From Campylorhamphus procurvoides (lineage: Eukaryota; Chordata; Aves; Passeriformes; Dendrocolaptidae): 64,000 bases of DNA. The position numbers and the translations under genes were made by a program. This document shows, piece by piece, positions 1-13,292 of this stretch; position 1 is the first letter of the stretch, and every line of letters begins with the position of its first letter. The stretch covers positions 209,388 through 273,387 of the forward strand of contig WBMV01001030.1 in the NCBI GenBank assembly GCA_013396655.1, in the 5' to 3' direction. Under the pieces are notes generated by a model. That model made no database searches, was not told the origin of the DNA, and saw only the letters and a program-made list of their open reading frames with translations.

Positions 1-3000
1 TATGTAAGCTCTAGCAAACTGGGAAACTACTTACACTGAGTAACTTCAGAACAACTGATATGAGGGGGTTTTTTTTGACAAAAATATCTTTTAAAAGGAA
101 TTACTACCTCTCCCCAAATCTCTTCTTTTTAATTTATTTACATGCTATCTTGGAGTTTCTTCAACCATGCAAATTAGACTTCATTAACTTACCTGAAGTT
201 TACTCTCCTAAAGTACAATAAACTAACCCTCTCCTGAAAGAGTACAGAGAAGTTTTCATCACTGCAGTGGCAATGTAATAGTACTGTTATGAGTACAATA
301 CATACATTTATGGCTCTACACTGCAAAAAATGCTCAAAACTGTCATTAAACCACTTGCAGACAATTCTAACTATCAAGACATTTAGAATTGGTTTTCAAC
401 TAAGATGAACTATTTTGTATGGTTACAAAAAGCTAAACTAACATACAAAAAATTAATGCTTGGTTCCAATAGTGGTATACAATCTTTAATTATAAATTAA
501 CAACAAGTCTACTCTATTCCTTTCTTAAAAACACACTAACAATTTTGCCCTGAATCAATGTAATATTTCTGCACCCATTAATCAATGTGTTTATAGACCA
601 ACTAGATATTCATTGAAATGCAAATTGGGGGAAACAAGTTATTTAATCTACTACATAATAATGAACAATGTCATCTAATTTGCTACTTACTGAAGATACG
701 CAAAATATTGAGGTTATTTGCACTTAAATGCACTTCTGCCTTGTTTCCATTGAAAGTTTCTAATGCCTGGTTTAATAGATTTAATCAGCTTTCAGAATTT
801 AAACCCACCATTTTTGGCTTCTAAATACCTGACTGAAAGATCTGCTGGAAGACCCTCATGTGGAATAGATATCAATACAGCCCTCACTGTAAAAGCAGCA
901 TGAATTCAGACTTAGACTCTGCGCTGTCCCCCAGGACAGAGACCTTTGGGGACAACAGGTGAACACAGCACAGCAGGGACAGATGCCGGGAGTCACAGTG
1001 CCTGGGAGGAGGCTCTTGGGAGAGCCAGCTGAGGCTGGAGCTGCAGTGTTTCTGTTCAGCTGGTCTACAGCACCTTGCTTCCAGGTCAGAGCATCTCCTG
1101 CCTATTATTTTACTTATTCCTTTGACTAAACTAATTTGATAGAGGAAATGCAGTGTGAAACAATGATACCACAAGGTTTCCCCTTCATTTAAAAGTAGAA
1201 TTCTAGTATGACTGGCTCAGGAGTGCCATGTCTGCAGCTGTGCCCCAACAAAGCCACACTGCCTTGTCTTCCACACATCCTCCTCCTCTGCCCATGGCTT
1301 CTGCAGTGCAGGGCTCTGCCCTTGAGAGCAATCACACCTCTAATCATCTCTGCAGAGAAGCACCACCCCTCCTCAACTCTTCACCATCCAAAAAAATTAT
1401 ATGGTTTTGTGCATTCGCTTAATGTTTATAAAGCAATCTAAAGATGGAATATATACCTTTTGTATGACACTGTTGAGGAGACATGAAGAATAATAGTAAT
1501 AAAAAGGGAAGTTCTCAAGAAGTACATGATTACAGCTCCAGTTACAGAAGGACAAATCTGTAAGCAAGGCTGTATAGTTCAGAACAATCATAGTAAAAGA
1601 CAACCACGTTGGTTGACCTTAGAAACTCATTCATATGACCCACTGAACTGTTCCAGTCATCTTTAAACTCGAAGGGAACAGCAAAAACATCACATTCAAA
1701 GTATTTTACACAATGCAAGATTAATATTAAACTGTTATGACTTGTACTGCCTGCCAATTAAATTAGTATCTGGACAGTTCAGCAACAGTTTTCATTTATG
1801 GAAACTAACATGTTGCAAATAGTTCCCCATTGCTTTAAAATTACTACACATAAGTTTTCAATAAGAAGCAAGAATTTATTTTAAATATATTGATAGGAAA
1901 TTCATATATTTAATATTTTTAATACTATGGTGGAGTACTTGATACAACTCTTTAAATGAACAAGAACTGGTACACAACAGAAATGTACATGATGATACAC
2001 TTCATTTTATGTTACATTTTGGCAAGAGCAAGTGTATTATTACTTCTTCAAGAAATGTCTTGCGCAGTCAAGCAGAAGTAGCTCCCATGTGGGAAAGCAA
2101 GAACTATTATGTTACAGGGTTTTACTGGAGATAATTCTTCGCTAAACCAATCAGACCACATAATAACAGCATTCTAACACCAACTACAGGCCCTTGGAGA
2201 CCAGTTTGTGTGTGGCCTAGATTTCATAGGCTTCTTTACAACAGATGTGTTGGATGAGGGTAGTGTTACTTCACATATTAACTTGTGTGCTTCTTAGGTA
2301 AAACAGCAGTACAAGTTTAAACTCTTCCCCTTATATATTCTTCTTATATAAAGTGTGTGCCTTCTGCAAGCAGATGATAAATCTGAATTCAAATAATTCA
2401 TAGCAATTACAGTTCATCACTTTCTAAACCTCACTAGGAGTACTGTTAATCTCTTGAAAATATCACAGTAACATCTTTTCAGCTCATGTATAAGAATACT
2501 CAGCTGTATGTTTAAAAATGCCCAGGTACAAACAACTGTGCAGCCAATCCAAAAATTGTCTGAAAAGGCAACTATTTATATATATAATAATTTCTCTTTA
2601 TTCTATAATGATCTTCAAGTCAAGAAACTGCATTTTCATAGAAACATGAATAAAAACAAATTCCTAAATACTCTCCTTTCTGACAGATGCTAAAAAACTC
2701 CCATTACTTGAAATACACCAGTTCTGGATTAAACAGGAAATAATTTGCTTTATGCCAAAGGAAGGACCTCGCCCTGCAACTTTTTATTTATAAAATACTG
2801 AATTGATGGAAAGCTATTTCCTAAATCTGCTCCATGGTAAACTTATTGCTCCATCCAACACAGGAAGGGTGAAGTTTATCTACAAAAGACTCTATGTTAA
2901 TTCTCTTGTTAAAAATGCTTTAATAGCTTTCAGTTATGGTCGCTGACCATAAAGCAACATGGTATTCATTTAAGCTTCATCAGAATGGGCTGCATATTGA

Positions 3001-4347
3001 CAGCAACAATAAAATGACAAACTAATCTTTCTTGTCATAAAAACACAAAAATATTTTGTATGAAATGTACAGTAATTCAAAATCCACACAGATTGGCTAT
3101 GTTGCAGTCATGGTCAATAATGATTCACTTGATTTTACTAAAAAGTGACTTGTGGTGATTTCATTTTCCTTCAACAAAAGTTGTCACACTTTCAATTTCA
3201 ACAAATATCCTCAGCTACAAATATTCCCAGATTCAGCACTCTGTGTTAAGAGGGTTCATTATTGTTAATTGGCAAGACAGAATTTTATCCTGAGGTATGG
3301 ATTGTCTGTATTTCCTCCCATTGCAAAGAGAAAACAAGCAGCAAAAGAAAAACAAAACAACAACAAAAACATCCCCTTTTTCCAATTAAGAGCAACTCCA
3401 AGTAGATTTGTTGCACAATTATCTGGCAGCAGCACTGCTAACAGAAACTGAAAGCTGATAGATCCATGAATTTAAGAACCAGTCCTTATATGAGAAGACT
3501 TGCTCACCATCAATATAAAAAGAGCAACTTAATTTTTTTCCTTTTTCAGTGGTTAGAAAAATGCTAAAACAGGTTTGAAATTGTATGCCTAAGGATAGTT
3601 TTTTTCATCACATATGCACCATAAGAAAATACTACACAAGTAAACTACTATAGGTAATGAACAGGTTTTCAGAAAGGAAAAGCAACAGCTGCAAGAAGAA
3701 AAACAATTACTTCGATTACCAACATTTTACTGCTTAGTTTACATTAAACCTTACTGCTTCTGAAAGTTTAGAATTACTTCACACATTATATTAGCCCCAC
3801 AAATCAGTTTTATTAGTGTCTCAACAACGGATCAAATTGTTTTTTATGTCCAAGTCACTGTCCTGTCTCTACATTTGAAACAGTCTCATCATTTACTTTA
3901 AGTACTCATTTCAAATCTAAAATCAAATAAAGGAAAACAAAAATTAAGACCATGTTTATGAAGACTTCTGTAATCTTTCCTTAGTTTGCAGATGGGCATT
4001 TTTTCCACATGCAGCTGTGACAGCTGAAAAGACTATTCCCCCCCTCCCAGCTGTCAGCACCCCCATGCCAGAAACCATCACCCCACTTATTTGTGTGAGC
4101 CACATATAGAGGACTAAAATGAATTTTTAGGCAAAACCAGCCTGATTAGGTCACATGATAGCACATCAGTTGGTCTGTGGGGAGGAATTGCCTATCTTGG
4201 GTGAGAAGGTGGCAAGTATCTGCGGATGACGTGTAAAGAGGACATTTATCTATAGATTTACACTAGCTGTCCAGTCTCCATCAGCTCATTTGGAACTACT
4301 CAGAGAACTTCCACCCAACCCAGACAGATGAAGTGTTTAGACGTTTG

Positions 4348-4387
4348 CATATCTTAGTATATATCTTCATATCTTAGCATGTAACTT
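4348..4387. repeat. 20-bp tandem duplication
   Basis: Two adjacent 20-bp units, each starting CATATCTTAG, differ at about three positions. This is a small local duplication in the intron with no evident function. Confidence 0.6.
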
Positions 4388-4698
4388 CATGCAAAATACC
4401 TATGGAAACAGAACATAAAGCTAACACAATGGCTGGGGTTGGAGCGGGTCAGAAAAGCTCTATGATGAACCCTCATTTCACACTGCAAATATATTCATTC
4501 CTTCTCTGTTTCTAGTATTCTACACCCAAATTGTATCTCCTTCTGAATCTGTTCCCACAATTCTAGCTATTTCCACTTCAAATTGGAAGCAGAAATCCGA
4601 TCCAAGAATTGGTAAAAACAGAAAGCATGTCTCTCCCCAAAGAGAAAGCCATAAAGAGTAGAGACTCTCTTTTATGATTAGTAAATCATGTCTTAGGG

Positions 4699-4882
4699 CA
4701 GCGATTACCAACTGTGGTTCCAAGGGAATGTAGCACAAGTTCTACATTTACTGAGTGGATATACCACTGACTGTATCCCACAGTACTTGGAACTAATTAT
4801 TTGATAAATTTGGGTTACAGCTCATAAGTAATACTGAAGAATCACAGTGATTAACTGGTACAAAAGAGCTTGGGAATCACTG
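4699..4882. mobile_element. hAT-like miniature DNA element (MITE), old
   Basis: A 184-bp segment bounded by imperfect terminal inverted repeats. The left end reads CAGCGATTACCAA and the reverse complement of the right end reads CAGTGATTCCCAA, agreeing at 11 of 13 positions. The CAGnG start followed by TTCCCAA resembles Charlie/MER-type hAT non-autonomous elements of amniotes. There is no coding capacity. The expected 8-bp target-site duplication is not preserved: the right flank is a T run. The family assignment is an inference from the ends alone. Confidence 0.45.
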
Positions 4883-5492
4883 TTTTTTTTTCATTGTGAA
4901 CAATTTTTCCATGCAAAAAACAAGCCTATTTTGTATTTAAAAGCATTGCCTCAGAACGCTAGCTTTCTATATTCTGTTTATAAGCCTTTCTTATTGAGAT
5001 AGTTAAGCAATGCTGCAAAATTTCAGCACAAGAACTGTTACCTATCAAACTCATTAAAGGAATGTCTGCCTGTTCAATCCAGTGTCACTGAACATTTTCC
5101 AGAAGTTGTCTGATGGAGTGAACTGACATAGGACATACTGGGAACAAACTTGGCAAGACATGTGAACACACTAATGACATTTTGAAGTGTTTGCTGGTCT
5201 TCAGATTTTGGCATCCACTGAAAAGCTTTTATTCTTTTAGAATCTGGTTTCAGACAGTCTTTATAAAAGGTTTTATGACCATGAGAAGAAAACTGAGATC
5301 AACAAATACTCTTCTACGTAGAGGTTTTTTTCTGAGGCAGTTTTTGAGAGCTTTAGCTCTGTATTCTTCAGATAGATTGCAGCAGCTTTCCATGATCTGT
5401 AACACTTATAAATGATGGTAACAGCATGATGCACCAAATCCACTAGGTCAAAAATAGCAGAGATATTTTCGAGTACTCAAGTGACAAAACCC

Positions 5493-6005
5493 AGAATCAC
5501 ACAATCATTAAGGTTGACCTTTAATACCTTTGAGTCCAAATGCAACTATAACACTGCCAAGACCACCACTAAACCATGTCCTTCAGTATCACATCTACAC
5601 AACTTTCAAGTACCACCATGGATAGTGACTCCACCATTACCCTGGGCAGCCTGTTCCAATATTTGACAACTGTTTCAGTGAAGAAATTTTTCCTAATACC
5701 AAATCCAAACCTCCCCTGGTTGTAGAGAGCAGTAAGGTCCTCCCTGAGCCTCCTTTTCTCCAGCCTAAACAACTCCAGCTCCCTCAACTGCTCCTTGTAA
5801 AGCTTGTGGTCCAGACCCTTCACCCTTCTACTGCCCCTCACTGGACACACTCCAGCACTTCAATGTCTTTCTTGCAGTAAGAGGCAAAACCGAACACAGG
5901 ATTCGAGATGTGGCCTCAGCAGTGCCAAGTACAGGGGGACAATCACTTCCCTAGTCCTGCTGGCCACACTGTTGATGATACAAGGATACCAGCTGTCTAG
6001 ACTCA
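5493..6005 (-). mobile_element. CR1 LINE, 3' fragment
   Basis: This is the reverse complement of the 3' part of an avian CR1. Read on the minus strand it encodes the C-terminal end of the CR1 ORF2 protein, with the conserved motifs LEKRRLREDL, IRKNFF and KYWNRLPR, followed by the CR1 3'UTR that ends in the characteristic ATGATT/TGTGATTCT-like terminus near 5493. It is 5' truncated, as is usual for CR1. Between the ALYN motif and QGRF about 30 residues of the usual ORF2 tail (the GGCS..GLFSQ region) are missing, so there is an internal deletion of roughly 100 bp. It lies in sense orientation inside the PPHLN1 intron. Confidence 0.9.
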
Positions 6006-7036
6006 GTCCTCTTTGATATACTTCATGAAGAATCTTATTTACTCTAATTGTAAAACAGGGAGCCTCATTATAGTACCAGTATTTGTTTACTAGTAACAAC
6101 AGTAAAGCATTATGTCAATTAACAAGTCAATGAAAAATATATAGCTAGAACAAATAAGCAGCTGCCATGAAACTGTCAGCTTCCTGCAGGTTAAAGATTT
6201 GTTGAGTATCACCAGCAGAATTACTGTGGTCAGTTCAGAGATACAGTACATTCTGCCTCTGGCCAACACTCCAACGTGTCAAACTTCACTTTGGCAAATC
6301 ACACAGACAACTGAAGGTATGGTGGAGTTGGCCCTTTAACTGAACACTTCATAAAATTTCAAACTACCACCAACTCATTGTTGATTTGAAGAGATCCTCA
6401 ATTAGAAAATCTGTTAATATCTGCAAACATACTTACTTTCCCATTTTAATCTAACCTTTAGAGATACAAAGAATCTCTACAAAGACTAGTTCTAATAGTC
6501 TAAAATAACTCACTTTACAGGAAACACCAATTCAAGTAATTTCAAATCAAACACGTAAACTCTAGGGAAAGGGTAAGGTAATAAGGAGGCAACGCAAAAG
6601 AAGATCTAAATGAAATAATGAAACTGGAAACCACAGAATTATAAATGAAAGTATTTAATAAAATGTACTGTTACAACATAAATAAACTTTTAATGCTGAA
6701 TCTCTAAGCAGAATAATAGCTGCTGATAAAGTCTACTGATGCTGGATTGATACAGTGTGTTTTAGATAAGAACACCATGGAAAGAGAGCAGTGAAGTCTC
6801 TTTTGATAAGCAGAACTAAACAGTTTACTGCCTAAGATAAAAACAGGTTGCTAAAGGTCAAACACTTTTATGCAATAGCCAAAAGAAACAATACCATACC
6901 ATTTACCTTTTAACCTTACTTCATACAAGATTACAATGTGCTCTCAAAGATACAGAATAGAGAGGGGTTATTTGTGCAAACATATCCTACAAAATAAGGC
7001 ATTCCTCCATTCATGCAGCCTTGCAGAACTTTGTCG

Positions 7037-7072
7037 GAAAAAACAAACAAACAAAACCACAAAACCAAAAAC
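7037..7072. repeat. A-rich low-complexity tract, (CAAA)n-like
   Basis: A short stretch made of A runs broken by single or double C. It is simple sequence within the intron. Confidence 0.7.
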
Positions 7073-7627
7073 AGTTCATGCTAATAAAGATCTGGCTGAG
7101 CTACACTGTCTGGAATCAAAATTAAATCAGGAAAAATATTTAATTATTTAGAACAGTGAAATTATTTAGAACAACCACAATGAAAATGAATGACATTTTC
7201 TTATTTAAAAATTCCAGTGGGCTTTCTGTCCTTAAAAATCTCATAAAGCTATAAACATTGCTAACTTTCTATTTTCAAATCAGCAGGTAAGGGATTTCAA
7301 GGATCAGTATACACAAAGAATTCATTTATATCCACTAAACAAAGGATTATTTAATTTATTTATATATTTATTTAAGAGCACCAAGGACTGTGCAGAATAA
7401 CAACACTGTTTAAAAAAAAAAGTTGCATTCTCTAGGGTAAGTCAGTAGCTTACACTCTTAATGAAAAAAAACACAACTAATACTTACTGTTTGTTGGCTG
7501 CAATGCACTGAAACCTGATCTTAAAACTATTGCTTACTTCTAACATAATCCATTGACTCTTCATATTACCTCAACTTAGTATTAATTTCTTTTTCACTTG
7601 TTCACCTCTTCTCTTTGTTCTCCTCAG

Positions 7628-7789
7628 CTCTCCATTGCTCAGCAAACTACACTGTGGACAAAGCCAGATCACTCTTCCTGCCCCAAAGACCCTGCAAAAG
7701 ACCTCACCCAAAGACCTAACAAGGGAACCACTACTACCTCTGACTCCCTTCACTTCTGCCAGTTTCACCCGAGTCCTGCCTGTTCCTTG
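7628..7789 (+). other. Plus-strand exon-like segment, unassigned
   Basis: A long pyrimidine tract (about 7586-7625) ends in CAG at 7625-7627, a very good splice acceptor. 162 bp later CTTG is followed by GTAAGT, a consensus donor. Two of the three plus-strand frames are open through the segment. I do not recognise a protein in either frame. It is antisense to PPHLN1. It could be an exon of an antisense non-coding RNA or a chance pairing of good splice signals. Without transcripts it cannot be called a gene. Confidence 0.25.
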
Positions 7790-10122
7790 GTAAGTCTTCA
7801 CTCAAGCTCTCATATAACCTAGTACTCCGAAAAATCAAAAATTCATTGAAAGATATTTCAAGTCAATTGAATTATCTAAGCATCTTTGTATTATTTTGTG
7901 ATTGAAATGCATTAACATTTCAGGCATTTCTATCAAACAGGAAAACATGAACAAAAAGTATGTTCCATAACTGTGTGGAAACAGTATTCATGAAAACACT
8001 GTCCACTGTACGTATCATGCACATATGCACACATGCTCTTTCAGAGCTTTAATATAACGTATAATACAGCAGCCTTAAGGAATACAGTAAAAAGATACTT
8101 GCTTACTAATTACACCTACATGCTGAGTGATACATAGAGAAATCAACTGCAAACATACCGATGAAAATTTGCATCCTTATATGCATAAAACCTTACCTGA
8201 CACCAGGCATTGAGTGTTTATACTCAGGTAACACGTTAAGTGACCTTGCCTCTTTTAAAATCTCAGTTGATCCACAACATACAAAAACAAGCTCAGCGCT
8301 TTATCCCTAACAGACCTTTGCATATCTTAATATAACTCTTCAGCAACAGGCATGTCTTTTCAAGAATATTTAGTACAATCTTAACAGTAGATGAGATACT
8401 TTTCTCTGGAATCACTGCTCTGGCTGCTTACTGTGATATGAGTAACACACACATATATTAAAAGGCTCCAGAGCCAACTCATTACAATGATACATGTTTT
8501 TCTCAGCAGCAACAAGTTCATTCTGCTTAAAATAGAAACACATATAGAAACCACAGCTTTTTTGGTAACCTATCTGGGTCATGAGAGACCATATAATTAC
8601 TTGCTTATCTTTGCTTCTGATTTTAGCAAAAACATAGTTGCAAGAAAACCTCTTTCCATATCAACATAAGAAAAAAAAATTTTACAGTGAGCTGTAGTTA
8701 TGTCTAAGAGTAAATTTGACAAAAACTATGAAAAGTATTAAAAAAATTAATCAAGGCATTTTTGAATTATGGCTAGACCTACACCTGGGTAAACAGATTA
8801 ATAATTTCATTAAAAACTCATTTTTACATTAAGAAACAGTTTTTCTAGTTGATGATAAATACCGTAAACTGAACCAAAAGGACAAGAGAACAGACAGCAG
8901 TGACTGACATGTTCATCAATTTTTTTACTAGGCAATTTGAGATACTCGATGCAAAAATGCTGCATTTCCTGCCTTACAATTGTAGCTTCCTGCAGACGCC
9001 TTGAGGGCATCCAGAAGGGAAGACACCAAGCTGGAAGCACCTGACTATTCCCCACTTGTTTCTGACACCAGAAATAGCAGCAAGTTTTCTTGCATGATGT
9101 AGTGTCTCCACCCTCTAGTCAGGGAGAAACTCCAGTGCATTTGCCCATAGGCTTTAGAGCTTCTGTGGAATTAATTCCCATCTCCACCCATGTTCCTCAT
9201 CTTATTTTTCCCCCACCCTCTTGGCTGCAGCTCCTGATCTTGGCTCAAATCTTTTATTTTCAACTGCAAGTCCAGTCCCACCCTGGTTCACTGCTTCCCA
9301 CACGCAGTTACTAACTCTACCTCTCCTGTGACCACAAATCCTTTCCTCTATTCCAGATTTCCTCCACCCTCCAAATTCAGAGGTCACCTTATTCCTCAGC
9401 TAGACATAGTTCTACACTGCTTCTTCCACAGAAACTCTGGTATCCTTTTGCCCCTGCCTTCTCAAGGACATATCCAATCCTCCTCCTCTCTTCCCTTTAT
9501 GGTCTACCTCTTGCCATATAGAACTTTGACAGGAAGATTGCTAACTTGACACCCACTTGCCTTCCTACACTGGTTTCTCTGCTTCCAATTGCATAAAAAA
9601 AGATGGATTTTTGTTGGGGGTGGAGGGGTTCATCGGTGCCATTGCCAAAAGCTGGTGAATGTAGAATCTCTATTCCCTTTGCTTGGAGAGCTACAAGCAA
9701 GATTACACCACCAGTAGAAGTCATCGAACTACACATTTCAAGGAGACTGTATCCAGCTCACAGATCACCGAAGTGAACAGAGACATCCTTATCTTAAACC
9801 ATAACAGAGTCCTTGTCGCAACTACCCTGTTCAGTGGCAGGTAACAGACACGTGCAAAAGGGCTTTTGGCTTTCCTGCGCAGCAAGTTATGCCTTGGTGT
9901 AGGAACATTTCTCTGTAATTGCACACTTCCAGTTCTTCATCACACTGGCTGAGATGTAATAAATAAAACAGAAATCTTTTGATCTTTGTTTTGCTAAAGT
10001 GAAAATACTGTAAGGAACTGCAAGTGGTTAGAGTTTGAATTAAACGAGACCACTTAGTTTACAAAACTGAGCTATCTCACTCCCAAAAATATTGGTTATT
10101 GTGACTATTCTTTCTCCTCAAG

Positions 10123-10281
10123 ATCTCCTCAAGAACTTGGGGGCTGGAGCAGACAGGTACCAGCCTGGTTCACAACTAAATCAAAGTTTGGTTCCAACAG
10201 GCCACATGAAAGAGGCTGTTATGAGGCTGTCTAGTGATTCTGAAAAATATGCAGAACCAATGCTATTGAAGTTAGAAGATG
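10123..10281 (+). other. Plus-strand exon-like segment, unassigned
   Basis: A pyrimidine-rich tract ending in AG precedes 10123, and GATG is followed by GTAAGG at 10282. The 159-bp segment is open in one plus-strand frame, entering and leaving in the same phase (phase 1). The translation includes GHMKEAVMRLSSDSEKYAEP, which I do not recognise. Joined directly to the exon-like segment at 7628-7789, no frame stays open, so the two would not form one coding sequence as they stand. It may be chance, a non-coding exon or a fragment of a retrocopy. Confidence 0.2.
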
Positions 10282-13210
10282 GTAAGGTGTCTTAAAGGAA
10301 GAAGAGAGTTCTGGCTATGGCAGCTTTAGATAGAAATTGAACAGAAATATTTTTTTAATTTTTATCTTCCCTATGACAAAAACGAACAGTTACAGTGCAA
10401 ATACCACCAAAGACTATAGAAAGCTTTCTAAAGATTTCTGCTGATGATTAAATAACTTTATGTGTCTAAGCAATACTTTCAAGATAGTGACTGTTCAGAG
10501 ACAGTACTGGCTCAACACAGAACACAGCATGGGTACCTCCCTTGTAGTAGCAGGCAATTTAAGAAGCCACACTGTGAAAAAGATAACTGGTTAAAGAAGT
10601 AATTGCAAACTTTTTGTTCCTTTTCTTGACCTGATTCATGCTCAGGCCTCACAAAGACTACTGTACCAGCACAGGGAACAGTACAGTACAAGGACATAAT
10701 TTCTTAAATTATGGCTGCCACCTAAGTCTTTGTAATGTGCAGCTGAGGTCTACAATTGTTTGGCTGTTTTTGTTTTTTAAACAGCAGCACTTGGTTAAGG
10801 AGACTTTCTGATGTCTAATGAGATGGAATCATAATATGGTCTCTGCTGGAATGCATACAGGTTCTGTTACTGCCTATTTTCATAAAGCTTGTAACAATCA
10901 TCTCAGTTTATGCCTAAATTCAATTTAGTTGAAATCTGACAATAGAGTCTAAAGATACACAGCACGGATACTCTGCAACTGCATAAGCTAGTTTCTCCAG
11001 GAAGCCAAGTTAAAAAGAAACATAATAAAATGGGCAAATTTCCAGTTGAAGATGATCACTGAAAAGCTTGTGTCAGCATATCCTAATCTATTTATTATTT
11101 TCTGTTTAAAAATGCTTATGTGAAGATTTTTCTTTTTTTTAATTTAGGTAGCATATGACCAAAAGCTTAACATATAAATTATCTACTATGCTGAGGTGGT
11201 GAACTGCTTGTGAGGTGTAATTAGGGTCAAGTAAGCATATACAGTACCCACATAAGTATATTTCATGTTATAATGAAACCAAGTACTTAAGCTACCTGGA
11301 GTCATGAGAAGGGGAAAGAATGCTAATAAGCAAATTAAACACTGGATAAACAGTATCAAATCTCTGTATTGAAGGTTACTAGTGTCATTCAGAGCAGTAT
11401 TTGAAATTCAATAATTCAGAAAGTTAATGTATGAGTAGTCCTTCTCAAGAAGCATGAGAAGAAGCTAAAGAACCATGAACATGACCCACTCGATTGGTCA
11501 GTATTCACCTTCTGTGCTTTCTTCAAACCAGGCTGACTCTACTAGCCTTTGCGAGTCAAAGTACCAAGGTAAAACAGGCAAACCAAAACCTTTGTCCTGT
11601 CAGGAATCTTGGCCCTCATTTCTCTGCCACGTTTTGTGGTGTGTGCCCTGTGATATCCAACATGTGTATGTCCAGAGAGTCACCGAGGACTCAAAATCAC
11701 AAGCAAGAGCCAAACAAAACAGGGAAGTGATCCTTATAGGTCAGTGATAAACGATGATGCGCATTAGTCATTTATACCTCAAGATAAAAATCTAATGTTT
11801 TCATAAACTTACAGAAGAAGTACTTGCATAAACAACTTATGCAACAATAGATGTTTTTCCCCGTATAGTTTAGAAAAGTTCCCAATTCTGATGCCTTTTG
11901 GAACTGTAAGATTACTATATATTTTAAAGATCAGAGAAAAAACCTCGGCACGGAAAGTATATTCATTAAGACAAAAACCTGTACAAATACTAAACATACT
12001 CAAAATAATTTGAACAAAAACTATGTAACAGTCTTCTGTAAATTGTACATTTCTAATTTTACATATTCCACTAATGTTCACAGAAAAGAATACGCTATTA
12101 AAAAAAAAGCGTAGCCTACCCGTTTATAGAACATACTGAGTTTAACCTGCTCAGTGAAACAACTGTCAAAAGAAAGAAAGTATCAGGCAGTAAGATACAG
12201 TATATAAACTTAAGAACCAGGTAACAAATACAACATGTCACCCAAGTGTCTGTGGTCACAGATGATCCTATATTTACAGATTAATCAGTGTTGTTATAAA
12301 TCCGAAATACAAATGGATCAGAGGATTAAACTGCATTCACCAGGAAAACTGTCTTCTACAGACCTAGTTTTTGTTATACAAAGATGAGCACCACAGTTTG
12401 TAAAAGACACAAAAATCCATAAAACTGTAGATTCACACTTCAGCAGATTTTCCCTACCTACAGGTAGAGTGACACTACTTTGTCACTGACTACTTCAACC
12501 TCCTGAGGCCTGAAAGCCCTTGTCAGTGCAGGAGAAATGGAAACCAGCTTGCATGCCAAACATCAAGTCCTTCCTCTTACCTACCTTCCTGCGACTACAT
12601 TTCCTCTGCCACTTACCAGGGATTTTTGCATGTTCACTCAGTTACCGCATTTCCATCATCACATACAGTTCTACGAAACCTTTTCTTTACGACACTGGTC
12701 TCTGTTTGCCCTACATTTATCTTGTTTTAAGCACCACTTGCACTCCTGTTTCCTCTCAGTCTTTCAGAAGATCAATGTTCAGACTGTACTGGGAATACTG
12801 ATAGAGACAATGTGAAACCAGCGGGGCGCATTATAGACACTAGACAGTAGTTCTTTGAGCTTGGGTGACTTCTGAAGGAATTTAGATTTCTGGACCTAAT
12901 TACTAGGAACATGGGACTGATCCTATTCTTATTCTATTTCAATCGAGGAAGTAGCAAGTTTCCCTAGTGACAATGCTGAAAAGACAGTAGGTTATAAGAA
13001 CAAAAAATACCTAAAATTTTAAATCCTGAGTGCATTGAGACAACTAAGAGAGAATTTGATCTTTAATCCTTAAAAGTCCTAAAAGAAAAATCAAATACCA
13101 CTGCTAACCTACCCCTTAAGTCCATCAATGCCCTTCTGTTGAAGCAAGATAAGCTGGAGACAAAGTCGAAGAGGAGGCTTTCTCTACGCTCTGAATTAAA
13201 TTCAAGTTAC

Positions 13211-13292
13211 TAAAAGCAACAACAAAACACCACCACAAAAAAAGCCCCTAAAACAACAAAACCCAAAAAGCCACAACACAACACAAAAACAG
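13211..13292. repeat. A/C-rich low-complexity tract
   Basis: About 80 bp composed almost only of A and C (CAACAA, CACCAC, ACACAA motifs). On the PPHLN1 sense strand it reads as a T/G-rich tract. Confidence 0.75.

Noticed and set aside
884..1422. Locally GC-richer patches with short ORFs on both strands
   Set aside because: No family or repeat recognised; frames overlap with no preferred one.
9085..9560. Pyrimidine-rich stretch with several plus-strand ORFs
   Set aside because: Composition explains the open frames; no domain or paired splice sites were found.
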